Of a stretch of DNA of 64,000 bases, positions 19,887-30,098 are shown one piece after another. Under the pieces are notes generated by a model. The model was given only the letters and a program-made list of their open reading frames with translations, was not told where the DNA came from and did not search any database. The DNA is from Serratia grimesii NBRC 13537 (GTDB taxonomy: Bacteria > Pseudomonadota > Gammaproteobacteria > Enterobacterales > Enterobacteriaceae). The stretch's first letter is position 1; every line of letters starts with the position of its first letter. Where the stretch lies: the NCBI RefSeq assembly GCF_001590905.1, contig NZ_BCTT01000012.1:169379-233378 (forward strand), given 5' to 3'. The position numbers and the translations under genes were made by a program.

Positions 19887-21196
19887 TATTCCACCTCTAC
19901 GATCATTGCTGCCCCTAACCCCCCAGCAGCGCAGGCGGTAGTCAACCCCAACCCGCCGCCACGGCGCTTCAGCTCGTGCAGTGTTTGGGTGATCATGCGC
20001 GCGCCGGTAGCGGCAAACGGGTGGCCGTAGGCGATCGAGCCACCCAATACGTTAAATTTGTCCATATCCACTTCACCAATTGCCCGGCTGCGTCCCAGTT
20101 TTTGCTGGGCAAACTCGTCACTGGCAAACATCTTCAGGTTGGCCAAAGTTTGTGCGGCGAAAGCTTCATGCATGTCGATAAGCGTCAGGTCAGCCAGGCC
20201 GATGCCTGCGCGATCCAACGCCAGCGGCGTGGCGTAAGACGGCCCAAGCAGCATGTCTTCCCACACGTCGATAGCGGCGAAAGCAAAGCTGCGTAGATAA
20301 CCCAAGGGTTGCAGGCCCAACTCTTGTGCACGGGATTCACTCATCATCAACACGGCTGCCGCACCGTCAGTCAACGGCGTGCTGTTCGCAGCAGTGACGC
20401 TGCCATGCTTACGGTCAAAGGCCGGTTTTAGCTTCGCGTAGGAAGCAAGACTGGAGTCTTTACGAACGTTATTGTCTTCGGTGATTTGTGTGCGATACGG
20501 CGGCACATACGCGGTCATTACTTCATCATGCAACAGGCCCTGTTCCCAGGCTTTGGCCGCCAATTGATGAGAACGGTGCGCCAACGCATCCTGCTCTTCA
20601 CGGGTGATGCCGTGGCTCTTCGCCATTTGCTCGGCAGTATCGCCCATACGCAGGCCGGTTGAGTATTCTGCCACTGCCGGCGGCACGGGCATCAGATCGC
20701 GGAATTTCAATCGACTGAACAACTTGAGACGCTGTGACAGGGTGCGCGCTTTATTGACGTCCACCAGCGTACGCGCCAGCGCTTTGCTGACGCCGATTGG
20801 CAATACCGAAGATGAATCGGCGCCACCGGCAATACCAATACTGATACTGCCCGCCATGATACTTTCCGCCACGTTGGCAATCGCCTGGAAACTGGTGGCG
20901 CACGCGCGCGACACGCTGTACGCATCGGTTTGCACATTCATACCAGTGCCCAACACGATTTCACGCGCAATGTTCGGTGCCTCTGGCATTTGTACGACCT
21001 GGCCGAATACCAATTGTTCGATAAGTGCCGGATCAATCCCGCTGCGGGCCAAGAGTTCACTCACCGCCGTTTTACCCAAATCCACCGCTGGAATACCGTG
21101 ATAAGCGGTTGCCTGTTTGGCAAAGGGGGTACGCAGTCCATTTACAATAGCAATACGGTCACCGTGACGGGTCACCAACGGCAGTGCCTTACTCAT
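19886..21196 (-). CDS. fadI: 3-ketoacyl-CoA thiolase FadI
   Basis: 436 residues. It cleaves 3-ketoacyl-CoA with CoA to give acetyl-CoA and the shortened acyl-CoA, as beta subunit of the FadJ/FadI complex. The nucleophilic cysteine is in [17 protein letters not shown], and the C-terminal active-site elements are [26 protein letters not shown] and [12 protein letters not shown]. The open frame runs 25 codons further, but ATG 21196 has CAGGAG upstream and aligns with E. coli FadI. A FadR-type operator lies about 45 bp upstream. Confidence 0.97.
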   Translation of the reverse strand: MSKALPLVTRHGDRIAIVNGLRTPFAKQATAYHGIPAVDLGKTAVSELLARSGIDPALIEQLVFGQVVQMPEAPNIAREIVLGTGMNVQTDAYSVSRACATSFQAIANVAESIMAGSISIGIAGGADSSSVLPIGVSKALARTLVDVNKARTLSQRLKLFSRLKFRDLMPVPPAVAEYSTGLRMGDTAEQMAKSHGITREEQDALAHRSHQLAAKAWEQGLLHDEVMTAYVPPYRTQITEDNNVRKDSSLASYAKLKPAFDRKHGSVTAANSTPLTDGAAAVLMMSESRAQELGLQPLGYLRSFAFAAIDVWEDMLLGPSYATPLALDRAGIGLADLTLIDMHEAFAAQTLANLKMFASDEFAQQKLGRSRAIGEVDMDKFNVLGGSIAYGHPFAATGARMITQTLHELKRRGGGLGLTTACAAGGLGAAMIVEVE

Positions 21197-21237
21197 AAAC
21201 GCTCCTGAAAAAAATAACGTCAGCGCAACGGCCAGAA

Positions 21238-21252
21238 AGAGGTCTGACCTGA
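21238..21252. promoter_or_regulatory. putative FadR operator of fadIJ
   Basis: AGAGGTCTGACCTGA contains GGTCTGACC, a full match to the FadR core GGTC-N-GACC. Its position 42-56 bp upstream of the fadI start suits repression of the operon that is released by long-chain acyl-CoA. Confidence 0.7.
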
Positions 21253-21388
21253 TGAGGTCATTGTTAACCAAATGTTTACATTTGGCAAACCGGTAGAAGT
21301 GAAAACTGAGAGCAGGAGCAACTTTCTAAGGGGGGATAAAGGGAAAGGCAGCGGCGCGGGTTTACCCCGCACCGTTTTACAGCAGTGA

Positions 21389-21685
21389 TTAACGCAGGCC
21401 GAGCTGGAAAATCAGGGTTTCAGCCTGGCAGGCAAAGGTGAAATCCGCCGCCAGTTCTACGCCACCGTCAACCGGTTTAATGCTACTGCTGATGTCACAA
21501 GGGTCAGATTCCACGCTGCGGGCTTTTTCGGTCAACACCGCCAGCATTTTTTCTGCATCCTGCTGATTAGCAAACACCTGGCTGTAGGAAGCGGTGCAGT
21601 CGGTATTGTCCATCACAGTCCCCACATCGACACAGCAACAGGCGGCAGTTTCCTGGGCACTACATTTATTCAGCGAATTTGACAT
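21389..21685 (-). CDS. yfcZ: YfcZ/YiiS family protein
   Basis: 98 residues, cytosolic, with a CCCVDVGTVMDN motif and further cysteines (TDCTASYS, SDPCDISS, FTFACQAE), ending in LIFQLGLR exactly as in E. coli YfcZ. The cysteine pattern suggests metal or redox sensitivity, but no function is established. In E. coli it is divergent from fadL, as here; a shared role in fatty acid metabolism has not been shown. Confidence 0.92.
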   Translation of the reverse strand: MSNSLNKCSAQETAACCCVDVGTVMDNTDCTASYSQVFANQQDAEKMLAVLTEKARSVESDPCDISSSIKPVDGGVELAADFTFACQAETLIFQLGLR

Positions 21686-21963
21686 GGTTGATTCTCCTCA
21701 GGGACCGCCATTACGCGAGTCCAAATTGCCATTTAACGATTGGCGCAAAGACACAAGATTCTGTGCTTATTTTACTCTGCGACGAAACCGATCACTAGCA
21801 CTTACTTTTTATAGGTGTTTTAAGTGATGGAAATCACAAATGAAAATCGTTGTCTGCTAAGGAATGGTAAGAATTTTGTTATATACAGCTGGTTTTTTGT
21901 TAGCCAGATCTCTCTTTTGATATCAATTTGGAAATATTTAAAAAACAATGTTGCAACATTCTC

Positions 21964-21978
21964 ACAGGTCGGACCTAT
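21964..21978. promoter_or_regulatory. putative FadR operator 1 of fadL
   Basis: ACAGGTCGGACCTAT contains GGTCGGACC, a full match to the FadR core. E. coli fadL has a very similar first operator. Confidence 0.75.
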
Positions 21979-21986
21979 AATTCAGC

Positions 21987-22003
21987 CACTGGTCTGATTT
22001 GTC
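21987..22003. promoter_or_regulatory. putative FadR operator 2 of fadL
   Basis: CACTGGTCTGATTTGTC keeps the left half-site TGGTC and a degenerate right half, like the second, weaker FadR operator of E. coli fadL. It starts 23 bp after operator 1. Confidence 0.65.
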
Positions 22004-22008
22004 TGAAT

Positions 22009-22023
22009 GGGATCGGACCCTAC
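22009..22023. promoter_or_regulatory. possible third FadR-like site of fadL
   Basis: GGGATCGGACCCTAC differs from the FadR core GGTC-N-GACC at one position. It starts 22 bp after the second site, giving three regularly spaced sites before fadL. Confidence 0.4.
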
Positions 22024-22092
22024 AATCGCGCGCTTCCTTGTTACTTTATGTAACATGTTTAAATAATAAACACATAAAATGAGGTTTTGGTC

Positions 22093-23415
22093 ATGAGCCA
22101 GAAAAACCTATTTACTAAATCAGCTCTCGCAGCTGCAGTGGCAATTATTTCTTCAAACGTGTCTGCCGCCGGATTCCAGCTGAACGAGTTCTCAGCAGCT
22201 GGTTTAGGACGTGCGTATTCTGGCGAAGGCGCCATGGCAGATACAGCGGCTTCTGCCAGCCGTAACCCGGCCCTGTTGATGATGTACACCCGCCCAGAGC
22301 TGTCTATCGGTGCGGTATTTATCGATCCGGACGTGGACATTTCAGGCAAGTCGCCTTCAGGTGCTAGTCTGGACGCAAAAAATATCGCCCCAACAGCTTG
22401 GGTGCCAAACCTGCACTACGTTCAGCCAATTAACGATCAGTTTGCTGTGGGCGGCTCGGTAACGAGCAACTATGGCTTGGCGACCGAATTCAACGATGGT
22501 TACACCGCGGGTGCTTACGGTGGTAAAACCGACCTGACCACTGTGAACCTGAACTTGAGCGGGGCTTATCGTCTCAATCAACACTTCAGCTTCGGCCTGG
22601 GCTTTGATGCAGTTTATGCTAAAGCCAAACTTGAGCGTTATGCGGGTGAACTGCCGAAACTGCTGGCAGGCTCTGGCCAATTGCCACCTCAGTTAGCGGG
22701 TCCGGTTTCACAAATCCCGGCAGACACCCAAATATCTCATCTGAAGGGCGACAAATGGGGTTATGGCTGGAACGCCGGTATCCTGTACGAAGTAGATGAA
22801 AACAACCGTTACGGTTTCACTTACCGTTCTGAAGTAAAAATTAAGTTTGACGGCGATTACAAGAGTAGCTTGCCATCCGCCTATAACCCACTCCTGGGCG
22901 CTCTCGGTCTGCCTATGGGCACCAACGGCAGCACCATTCCGGGCTCTTTGGACCTGAACTTGCCAGAAATGTGGGAAATCTCAGGTTATAACAAAGTTGC
23001 GCCGCAGTGGGCTGTCCACTACAGCATGGCTTACACCAGCTGGAGTCAGTTCCAGGAGCTGAAAGCCACCGGCAACAACGGTCAGACACTGTTTGAGAAG
23101 CACGAAGGCTTCAGAGATTCTTACCGTATTGCGTTGGGTACCAGCTACTTCTACGACGATAACTGGACCTTCCGTACCGGTATCGCCTTCGATGATAGCC
23201 CAGTGCCGGCACAGAACCGTTCTATCTCAATTCCGGATCAGGATCGTCTGTGGTTGAGCGCAGGTACCAGCTACGCGTTCAACAAAGACGCATCGGTTGA
23301 CGTCGGTATTTCCTACATGCACGGCCAGAAAGTCACCATCAAAGAAGGCCCTTATACCTTCGAGTCAGAAGGTAAAGCCTGGTTGTATGGTGCTAACTTC
23401 AACTATCGCTTCTAA
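22093..23415 (+). CDS. fadL: long-chain fatty acid outer membrane transporter FadL
   Basis: 440 residues with a signal peptide of about 25. FadL is a 14-stranded outer-membrane barrel with an N-terminal hatch that passes long-chain fatty acids laterally into the membrane; it also serves phages. The mature N-terminus [22 protein letters not shown] and the NPA motif of SRNPALL are conserved. The barrel ends in Phe (FNYRF), as BAM substrates do. ATG 22093 is chosen over TTG two codons earlier because GAGG lies eight bases upstream. FadR-type operators precede it. Confidence 0.97.
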   Translation: MSQKNLFTKSALAAAVAIISSNVSAAGFQLNEFSAAGLGRAYSGEGAMADTAASASRNPALLMMYTRPELSIGAVFIDPDVDISGKSPSGASLDAKNIAPTAWVPNLHYVQPINDQFAVGGSVTSNYGLATEFNDGYTAGAYGGKTDLTTVNLNLSGAYRLNQHFSFGLGFDAVYAKAKLERYAGELPKLLAGSGQLPPQLAGPVSQIPADTQISHLKGDKWGYGWNAGILYEVDENNRYGFTYRSEVKIKFDGDYKSSLPSAYNPLLGALGLPMGTNGSTIPGSLDLNLPEMWEISGYNKVAPQWAVHYSMAYTSWSQFQELKATGNNGQTLFEKHEGFRDSYRIALGTSYFYDDNWTFRTGIAFDDSPVPAQNRSISIPDQDRLWLSAGTSYAFNKDASVDVGISYMHGQKVTIKEGPYTFESEGKAWLYGANFNYRF

Positions 23416-23434
23416 TCCTGTCGATATAGAAGCC

Positions 23435-23460
23435 AAAAGCGTCCTTCGGGGCGCTTTTTT
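23435..23460 (+). terminator. terminator of fadL
   Basis: Stem AAAAGCGTCC/GGGCGCTTTT (one wobble) with a TTCG tetraloop, followed by T residues. Confidence 0.9.
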
Positions 23461-23486
23461 ATTGTCTGCTATCCGCAGCGTATAAA

Positions 23487-23510
23487 AAAACCCGCCAAAG
23501 GGCGGGTTCT
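23487..23510 (-). terminator. terminator of mlaA
   Basis: On the minus strand AACCCGCC-CTTT-GGCGGGTT followed by a run of T. It ends mlaA and the preceding ccm transcript. Confidence 0.85.
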
Positions 23511-23528
23511 TTAATTCGCTAACCGAGG

Positions 23529-24287
23529 TTATTGCGAGTCGATCTCGTCCAAATCGCCCTGAATCGCTTGAGCATTCGGGTTGATTTCCGGCTTCAATGA
23601 TCCCCCGTTCGCCAGGAAGTCGTTCCGCTGGAAATAAGCTTCACGCACCATCAAGTACGGATCAGAAGAGTTATGCAGCAAGCCGTCGGAATCCAACAGT
23701 TCGGCACGGGTTTCTATCCCCTCAACCACCCATTTACCCGCAGACATCCAGAAGGTCAGGTAGCTCAGTACCGGATAAACAGTATCTGCCCAGTCACCGC
23801 CCTCTTCACGCAAGGTGAAGCTGCCATAGCCCGGTAACATCACGTAAGGGCCATAACCCACACCGTAGTGCCCTAAGGTGCTGCCGAAACGGTTCGGCTC
23901 TTCGCGCGCCAGTTTCGGGTTAGCCATCCCTGCAACGTCGATCAGACCGCCCATCCCCAGAAGGGTGTTGAGGAAGAAACGGTTAAAGTGAATCATCCCC
24001 TTGTACGGATCACCTTTCAGGAAGGAGTTAACCATGCTGGCTGGCTCTTCCAGGTTGGAGGTGAAATTGCTGATACCATTACGCGCAGGCATCGGCAAAT
24101 AGTTGCGCCAGGCCACTGCGACAGGACGCAGTAAGTACGGATCCAGGACGTTATAGTTAAAGTTGAACATCGTCCGGTTAAATCCTTCCAGAGGATCGGA
24201 TCGCCCTTGTGGTTCATCTTGTGGCGTGCTGGCACAGCCCACCAATAACACCGTTGCGAAAGCCAGCCCAGTCAGGCGAAAGTTCAT
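23529..24287 (-). CDS. mlaA: outer-membrane lipid asymmetry lipoprotein MlaA (VacJ)
   Basis: 252 residues with lipobox LLVGC (Cys18). MlaA forms a ring in the inner leaflet of the outer membrane and passes mislocalised phospholipids to MlaC for return to the inner membrane. The VacJ signature is clear: GRSDPLEGFNRTMFNFNYN, FFLNTLLGMGGLIDVA, STLGHYGVGYGPYVMLP and SSDPYLMVREAYFQRN. ATG 24287 is chosen over the ATG four codons earlier because GGAG is positioned for it and it matches E. coli. It starts 35 bp after ccmI, so read-through from the ccm operon is likely; in E. coli the ccm genes are elsewhere. Confidence 0.95.
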   Translation of the reverse strand: MNFRLTGLAFATVLLVGCASTPQDEPQGRSDPLEGFNRTMFNFNYNVLDPYLLRPVAVAWRNYLPMPARNGISNFTSNLEEPASMVNSFLKGDPYKGMIHFNRFFLNTLLGMGGLIDVAGMANPKLAREEPNRFGSTLGHYGVGYGPYVMLPGYGSFTLREEGGDWADTVYPVLSYLTFWMSAGKWVVEGIETRAELLDSDGLLHNSSDPYLMVREAYFQRNDFLANGGSLKPEINPNAQAIQGDLDEIDSQ

Positions 24288-24322
24288 ATTCTTCTCCATG
24301 AAAACACGTTCGGTCTTTTTAT

Positions 24323-25534
24323 TCAGGGGACCTGTTTGTTTATCTGAACGTCAATCTGCTCTTTACCGCTGAAATTCTGCAGCGCGCTTTCACCGAACCA
24401 GTCACCCGCCTGCGGCGTGGCCAGACCATCCTGAGAAATTCGTACCCGCACCTTGACCTGATGCTGGGCCGAAAGCAGCCGTTCAGGCATCATGGCGTTA
24501 CTGTCATCCAACGAAAACGACAGTGGGAAACGGCTTAAAGGCAGTTGTTTTACTGCAACCGGCACCGGATTGGTACCATCGGTCACCGAGATTACCAGTG
24601 TACCTTGCTGCGGCAAAGCGTTAGTCGCCTGCGGCGATAACGTCACGTTAACAGCAAGTTTAACAGTTTCTCCGCCCGCCTGGGTTTTTGCTTGTTCAAT
24701 GCTGCGCTTTATCACCTCGGCACGTTGATCGTTAGCTGGCAGCAGTTTCAACATCACCTGCCAGGCGCCGATCGCCTGCTTGAAATCACCCTGTTCAAAT
24801 GAATTAAACGCCAACAGACTCAGCACCCGCAGATTGGTATGATCTTCGGCGATCATTTTGCGCAGCATCTGTGTGGCCTGCTTGTTATCCTCCGGATCAT
24901 TGGATCGCGTCAAGACTTCTGCGTAACCCAGGCGCACTTCCAGACTATTCGGATCCAGTTGATAGGCATGCGCAAATGCTTGAGTGGCTGTGGTCGCATT
25001 ATTCAGCGCCATGCCGACACGCCCCAACATCATCCAGTCATTAATATTGCGATCGTCCTGTTGCAACGCGGTACGTAACCCCAAACCAAGACGGGCAATC
25101 TCTTCCATGCTCAGCGGTTGGGCACGTTCATTGGCAACGCGCGCGCGCAGTTCCGGCATTTGGGCTTCCACCTGCTGCCAGTCCAGCACCTGTGCCAATC
25201 CGCCTGTTTTCAGATAAAAACCCAAGGTGACTACGACCAACAGTGCAACGCCAGGCACTAATGCCCACCGATTGATCGGCTTGGTCTGCGCTTCTTGCTG
25301 ACCAGGGATGTCATTCAACAGGTTTTGCTGCAGTTCCTTCACCAACTCCGGACGCTCAGCAACTACGCCCTGTTCTTCGTCCTGCTCAAGTTCGTGCAGG
25401 CGATCCTGGTAAAATGCCTTGTTCAACGCATCCCGACTCGCGGCCGTGCTTTTGCCGCTGTGGCGCATCGCCGGCACCACCAGCAACGCCGCAGCGCCCA
25501 CCAGCAACACAATAATAATCAGCCAAAAAGCCAT
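24323..25534 (-). CDS. ccmI: cytochrome c biogenesis protein CcmI
   Basis: 403 residues. An N-terminal membrane segment (about 1-20), an acidic cytoplasmic loop with QDRLHELEQDEEQGVV, a second membrane segment near residue 95 (WALVPGVALLVVVTLGFYL), then a periplasmic TPR domain (about 150-270) and a C-terminal beta domain. CcmI delivers apocytochrome c to the CcmF/H ligation complex. In E. coli the same unit is fused to the C-terminus of CcmH; here it is a separate gene whose ATG overlaps the ccmH stop by one base. Confidence 0.93.
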   Translation of the reverse strand: MAFWLIIIVLLVGAAALLVVPAMRHSGKSTAASRDALNKAFYQDRLHELEQDEEQGVVAERPELVKELQQNLLNDIPGQQEAQTKPINRWALVPGVALLVVVTLGFYLKTGGLAQVLDWQQVEAQMPELRARVANERAQPLSMEEIARLGLGLRTALQQDDRNINDWMMLGRVGMALNNATTATQAFAHAYQLDPNSLEVRLGYAEVLTRSNDPEDNKQATQMLRKMIAEDHTNLRVLSLLAFNSFEQGDFKQAIGAWQVMLKLLPANDQRAEVIKRSIEQAKTQAGGETVKLAVNVTLSPQATNALPQQGTLVISVTDGTNPVPVAVKQLPLSRFPLSFSLDDSNAMMPERLLSAQHQVKVRVRISQDGLATPQAGDWFGESALQNFSGKEQIDVQINKQVP

Positions 25535-26007
25535 TAGGGTTTCTTCCTGTCAGTCTCTTTCAGCAGCGCCGCCAGACGCTGTTGCTCCTGTTCGGAGAAT
25601 TCATCGTTAGCGTTAGCAGCACCGGCGCGGCGACGGCGAGTGCGCAGTATCACTACCGCTCCGCCGATCAGCACAAACAGCAACGGACCAACCCACAAGA
25701 TCAACGTTGCCGGGGTCACAGGGGGCTCATAGGTAACAAAATTACCGTAGCGCGCGACCATGTAATCGATGATCTGCTGCTTGCTCTGACCCTGCATCAT
25801 CAATTCGTACACTTTGGTACGCATGTCCGCCGCGATGATGGCGTTAGAGTCAGCAATGCTGTTGTTCTGGCATTTCGGGCAGCGCAGCTGCTCGGTCAGT
25901 TCACGGTATTGCTGTTCCTGCTCCACCGATTTGAACTGGTAGGTATCGATAGCTGCTGCTGCGCTCCAGCTCAGCAATGCGGCAAATATCAAGACAATCA
26001 GCTTCAT
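25534..26007 (-). CDS. ccmH: cytochrome c-type biogenesis thioredoxin-like protein CcmH
   Basis: 157 residues: a signal peptide, a periplasmic three-helix domain with the redox motif LRCPKCQNN (Cys43, Cys46), one membrane segment (about 104-125) and a short charged tail. It reduces or binds the CXXCH cysteines of apocytochrome c before haem ligation. It is short, equal to the N-terminal part of E. coli CcmH, because the CcmI part is a separate gene. It overlaps ccmG by four bases. Confidence 0.95.
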   Translation of the reverse strand: MKLIVLIFAALLSWSAAAAIDTYQFKSVEQEQQYRELTEQLRCPKCQNNSIADSNAIIAADMRTKVYELMMQGQSKQQIIDYMVARYGNFVTYEPPVTPATLILWVGPLLFVLIGGAVVILRTRRRRAGAANANDEFSEQEQQRLAALLKETDRKKP

Positions 26008-26555
26008 GCTTCACCTCCGTACTTTTTGTACAGTGGTAACACTTCCTGCTGCCACACGCGTTCGTTCATATCCCCAGCGTGGCGATAGCGAATAATGCCT
26101 TGTCCGTCGATCAGGAAGGTTTCCGGTGCGCCATACACGCCCAAATCCAGCCCCAACATGCCATCGCCGTCATACAGGCTAAGTGCATAAGGATTGCCCA
26201 GCGAGTTCAGCCAGGTCACCGCTTTGCTGCGATCGTCTTTATAGTTCAGCCCTACTACGCGGATACCGCGCGCGGCCAACGTATTGAGGTATTGATGCTC
26301 TGCGCGGCAGGTTGGGCACCAGGTGGCCCAGACGTTCAACAGCATAGGTTTGCCATTGCGCAGCACCGCCTGATCGAAAGTCTTGCCGGGCTGATCGAGG
26401 GACTCCAGTTTGAAGGCCGGCACCGGTTTGCCAATCAACGCCGATTCCAGCATCGTCGGGTCTTCACCACCGGCGTTACGCGTCAATTGCACCATAAATG
26501 CCGCCACCAGCAACAGAAACAGGATTAACGGGATAAACAGCAGTTTACGGTTCAT
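26004..26555 (-). CDS. dsbE: thiol:disulphide interchange protein CcmG (DsbE)
   Basis: 183 residues: an N-terminal membrane anchor (about 5-24), then a periplasmic thioredoxin domain with WATWCPTCRAEH (Cys80, Cys83) and the cis-proline region GAPETFLID. It keeps apocytochrome c thiols reduced with electrons from DsbD. It overlaps both ccmF and ccmH by four bases. Confidence 0.96.
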   Translation of the reverse strand: MNRKLLFIPLILFLLLVAAFMVQLTRNAGGEDPTMLESALIGKPVPAFKLESLDQPGKTFDQAVLRNGKPMLLNVWATWCPTCRAEHQYLNTLAARGIRVVGLNYKDDRSKAVTWLNSLGNPYALSLYDGDGMLGLDLGVYGAPETFLIDGQGIIRYRHAGDMNERVWQQEVLPLYKKYGGEA

Positions 26556-28522
26556 GCCTGCTCCTCCAGTTTGCCTTCACGCTTGAGTTTTTTGCTCATC
26601 CGATAGCGCGGGTCGAGAATACACAGGATGCCGCCAATCGCCATAAATACCCCGCCGAACCAGATCCAGCGTACGAAGGGTTTATAATACAACCGCACGG
26701 CCCAAGAACCGTCGTCCAGCTCTTCGCCCAGAGCCGCATACAGGTCACGGCTGAAGCCGCCGTCGATAGCCGCTTCAGTCATCATGCTGCGCGCCACGCT
26801 GTAGAAGCGTTTTTCCGCGTGCAACGTCGCTTCGGGCTTGCCGTTGCGCGTGACATCAATGATGCCGACACCGCCAGTGTAGTTTGGCCCACGGATATCG
26901 TGCACATCGCGGAACACAAAGTGATAGTTATGGATATCCACGCTGTCACCGGCCTTCATGCGGACGTCGCGTTCCACGCTGTAGTTCTGGCTAAAGGCAA
27001 TACCGATGACCGTCACCGCGACGCCAAGGTGACCCAGCACCATACCCCAGTGACTGCGGGAAAGATGGCTCAGGCCGCGCCAGAAACCGTGACGATGCGT
27101 CGCACGTTCGTGCAACTCCATCAGCGTCAGGATAATCACCCACACAGCCATGATCAGCCCTACTACCGTCATCCCGGCGACGCTGTCTTGCAGCAGCCAC
27201 GGCAACAGTATCGACAGCACCAGCGTAATCACCAGCGCCACGCTCAGGCGGCGCCACAGCTTGGTCGGCTCATCACGGCGCCAGCGCACCAGAGGGCCAA
27301 TACCCATCAACAGCGCCATCGGCGCCATCAGCCAGGTGAACATGGTATTAAAGAACGGTTCGCCAATAGAAATACTACCCAGGCCAAGCTGTTTATGCAC
27401 CAGCGGCAACAGCGTACCCAGCAGCACCACCAGCATGGCGGCGATCAACAACACATTGTTGCCCAACAGGAAAGTTTCACGCGAGAAGGTTTCATGCTGT
27501 ACCCTGCTGCGCACCTGGCCGCCCTTGACCGCATAGAGCAGTAAAGAGCCACCGATCACGATCACCAGATAGGCGAGGATAAACATGCCGCGCGCCGGAT
27601 CGGATGCAAAGGAATGCACCGACACCAGCACGCCGGAGCGCACCAGGAAGGTGCCTAACAAGCACAAAGAGAAAGCGGTAATAGCCAGTAATACTGTCCA
27701 GGCCTTGAAGGTGCCGCGTTTTTCAGTCACCGCAAGTGAGTGCATTAACGCCGTACCGGCCAGCCACGGCATAAATGAAGCGTTCTCGACCGGATCCCAG
27801 AACCACCAACCGCCCCAACCCAGTTCGTAATAAGCCCAGGCAGAACCCAGCACGATGCCCATAGTAAGGAACACCCACGCCGCAGTGGTCCAGGGACGTG
27901 ACCAGCGTGCCCACGCGGTATCGAGTCGACCGGCCATCAGTGAGGCGATGGCAAACGCGAAAGCCACCGAGAAACCGACATACCCCATGTACAACAACGG
28001 CGGATGGAAAATCAGGCCGATATCCTGCAGCAGAGGGTTGAGGTCACTGCCGTCGATCGGGAAGTTAGGTAATGTGCGGGTGAACGGGTTGGAAGTCATG
28101 ATAATGAACAGCAGGAAACCTGCGGTAATCATGCCCATTACCGACAGCACACGCGCCACGGCATCTTGCGGCATCGCACGGCTGCACAACGCCACCGCCA
28201 GTGACCAACAGCTGAGCAGCAACACCCACAGCAGCAGTGACCCTTCATGGGCGCCCCAGGTAGCGGCGATGCGGTAATACACTGGCAGTTGCGTGTTGGA
28301 GTTGGCGGCCACATAGGCCACGGTAAAATCATTGACGACAAAAGCATGCACCAGACAGATAAAGGCCAGTGCAATGGCGGCAAACATACCGTAGGTCAAC
28401 GGACGTGCAACCGCCATCATGCGACGATCCTGACGCGCAGCGCCCCACTGTGGGTAAATACTCAGCAGCAATGAGATCGCCAACGCTAAGCACAGCAGAA
28501 AACTTCCCGCTTCCGGCATCAT
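26552..28522 (-). CDS. ccmF: haem lyase subunit CcmF
   Basis: 656 residues with about 15 membrane segments. CcmF, with CcmH/I, attaches haem from holo-CcmE to apocytochrome c. The tryptophan-rich WWD motif is seen ([18 protein letters not shown], about 225-242), with [14 protein letters not shown] and [12 protein letters not shown] near the N-terminus and [21 protein letters not shown] in the large C-terminal periplasmic loop. The start is a double ATG, as in E. coli (MMPE). It overlaps ccmE and ccmG by four bases each. Confidence 0.97.
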   Translation of the reverse strand: MMPEAGSFLLCLALAISLLLSIYPQWGAARQDRRMMAVARPLTYGMFAAIALAFICLVHAFVVNDFTVAYVAANSNTQLPVYYRIAATWGAHEGSLLLWVLLLSCWSLAVALCSRAMPQDAVARVLSVMGMITAGFLLFIIMTSNPFTRTLPNFPIDGSDLNPLLQDIGLIFHPPLLYMGYVGFSVAFAFAIASLMAGRLDTAWARWSRPWTTAAWVFLTMGIVLGSAWAYYELGWGGWWFWDPVENASFMPWLAGTALMHSLAVTEKRGTFKAWTVLLAITAFSLCLLGTFLVRSGVLVSVHSFASDPARGMFILAYLVIVIGGSLLLYAVKGGQVRSRVQHETFSRETFLLGNNVLLIAAMLVVLLGTLLPLVHKQLGLGSISIGEPFFNTMFTWLMAPMALLMGIGPLVRWRRDEPTKLWRRLSVALVITLVLSILLPWLLQDSVAGMTVVGLIMAVWVIILTLMELHERATHRHGFWRGLSHLSRSHWGMVLGHLGVAVTVIGIAFSQNYSVERDVRMKAGDSVDIHNYHFVFRDVHDIRGPNYTGGVGIIDVTRNGKPEATLHAEKRFYSVARSMMTEAAIDGGFSRDLYAALGEELDDGSWAVRLYYKPFVRWIWFGGVFMAIGGILCILDPRYRMSKKLKREGKLEEQA

Positions 28523-29013
28523 GATTTAGCGCCCTCATTCTGCGGAGCCGCATAGGTCGACGCCGGTCCCTTATGGTTTTCTTTCATTGCGTCAGCCACT
28601 TCCGGCGGTGTGTATTTTTCATCGTGTTTCGCCAGCACTTCACGCGCATTGACCACGTTGCCCTCACCCAGCACGCCTTGTGCTACCACACCCTGCCCTT
28701 CACGGAACAGATCCGGCAGAATGCCGGTGTAAGTAACATCGATCGCGCCACGTGCATCATAGACTTTGAAGCTGACCTGCAACGTTTTCTGATCGCGCTT
28801 CACCGACCCTGGCATCACCATGCCACCGATACGCAGGCGTTGCCCCACTTCCGGTTTTTCATGGTTTTCGCCCTTGCCCAGCAGAATTTCACTCGGGGTA
28901 TAAAACAGATCGATGTTGGAACGCAGCGCATACAGCATCAGGGTTGCAGTAAGCGCGACGCCGATAAGCACTACAATCGCCAGATACAGGCGACTTTTAC
29001 GACGTGGATTCAC
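28519..29013 (-). CDS. ccmE: haem chaperone CcmE
   Basis: 164 residues: a short cytoplasmic start, a membrane anchor (about 9-29) and a periplasmic OB-fold beta-barrel. The haem-binding histidine is His130 in [13 protein letters not shown], the same number as in E. coli, with the conserved tyrosine four residues later. The C-terminal tail is flexible. It carries haem covalently from CcmABCD to CcmF. Confidence 0.97.
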   Translation of the reverse strand: MNPRRKSRLYLAIVVLIGVALTATLMLYALRSNIDLFYTPSEILLGKGENHEKPEVGQRLRIGGMVMPGSVKRDQKTLQVSFKVYDARGAIDVTYTGILPDLFREGQGVVAQGVLGEGNVVNAREVLAKHDEKYTPPEVADAMKENHKGPASTYAAPQNEGAKS

Positions 29014-29246
29014 AATGATTTCTCCCGCGAGTTAGCGGATTTTTGTTTCGACTGCTGCGACTGACGAATCCGTCGTTCGCGCGCCTGACGACGACCGATC
29101 TCACTCAGCAATTGCCGGCGCTGCCAGAAAGTATGGACGACCAAGCCCAACAACGAGAGCAGCGTGATAGACACCGCCAGCCAGACGTAGAAAGCATACC
29201 CACCCATAGCGAAAAACGCCTGCCAGCTAGTAAATGCGGCATTCAT
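29010..29246 (-). CDS. ccmD: haem exporter protein CcmD
   Basis: 78 residues with one membrane segment ([24 protein letters not shown], about 17-40, quoted here only as a region) and a basic C-terminal tail rich in Arg and Gln. CcmD helps release holo-CcmE from CcmC. It overlaps ccmC and ccmE by four bases. Confidence 0.93.
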   Translation of the reverse strand: MNAAFTSWQAFFAMGGYAFYVWLAVSITLLSLLGLVVHTFWQRRQLLSEIGRRQARERRIRQSQQSKQKSANSREKSL

Positions 29247-29989
29247 GATTGGCGCTCCTTATTGACCAGCCCGGCAACCCACGGACGCTGACGTTCCTGA
29301 GACAGGATCAGATTACGCAAACGCATCAACGTGAGGGTGATAAAGAAAAGCAGATAACCGAGGATTGCCCAACGCAGCGGGGTACGCATACTTGGCGCTA
29401 TGCTCTGTTGCATATTGGTGGAACCCTGGTGCAGCGTATTCCACCATTCGACTGAGAAATGAATAATTGGGATGTTCACCACCCCTACCAGCACCAAAAT
29501 ACCCGCGGCGCGGCCCGCGAGACGCCGGTCTTCGAAGGCGTTGTACAGCGCAATAATGCCGATATAAAGAAACAGCAGTACCAATTCAGAGGTCAGGCGC
29601 GCGTCCCATACCCACCAGGTGCCCCACATCGGCTTACCCCAAGCGGAGCCGGTGACCAGGGCAATAAAGGTAAATACCGCGCCGACGGGTGCCATCGCAG
29701 CGACAACGGTATCCGACATTTTCATCTGCCACACCAGGCCGATAAAGGCGGCAACCGCCATCGAACCGTAGATCCCCATCGACCACATGGCGGCCGGCAC
29801 ATGGATATACATGATGCGGAAGCTATCACCCTGCTGATAGTCTTTGGGGGCGAAACCAAACCCCCATACCCAACCCAGCAGCAAACAGGCTGCACCGGCC
29901 AGCCCCAGCCAGGGGATAAAACGTCCACAGACATGATACAGCCGTTCAGGCTGGGCGAATTGATGTAACCATTTCCACATTGTCGTCAT
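29243..29989 (-). CDS. ccmC: haem transporter CcmC
   Basis: 248 residues with six membrane segments. It presents haem to CcmE through its periplasmic WWD domain, seen as GKPMWGTWWVWDARLTSELV, flanked by the haem-ligand histidines in IHVPAAMWSMGIY and IIHFSVEWWNTLHQG. Two starts are possible: ATG 29989, or ATG 29980 three codons later, which aligns with E. coli MWKTLHQ. A 109-bp gap separates it from ccmB, the only sizeable gap in the operon. Confidence 0.95.
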   Translation of the reverse strand: MTTMWKWLHQFAQPERLYHVCGRFIPWLGLAGAACLLLGWVWGFGFAPKDYQQGDSFRIMYIHVPAAMWSMGIYGSMAVAAFIGLVWQMKMSDTVVAAMAPVGAVFTFIALVTGSAWGKPMWGTWWVWDARLTSELVLLFLYIGIIALYNAFEDRRLAGRAAGILVLVGVVNIPIIHFSVEWWNTLHQGSTNMQQSIAPSMRTPLRWAILGYLLFFITLTLMRLRNLILSQERQRPWVAGLVNKERQS

Positions 29990-30098
29990 TGCTCACGGTA
30001 AATTTATACGGTGGCCGCCCCGTTTACCGAGGCGACGAAAATTACTTGTGCGGTGGAACACGCTCTTTGTGGCGTTAACCCGCAATTCAATACGTTAG

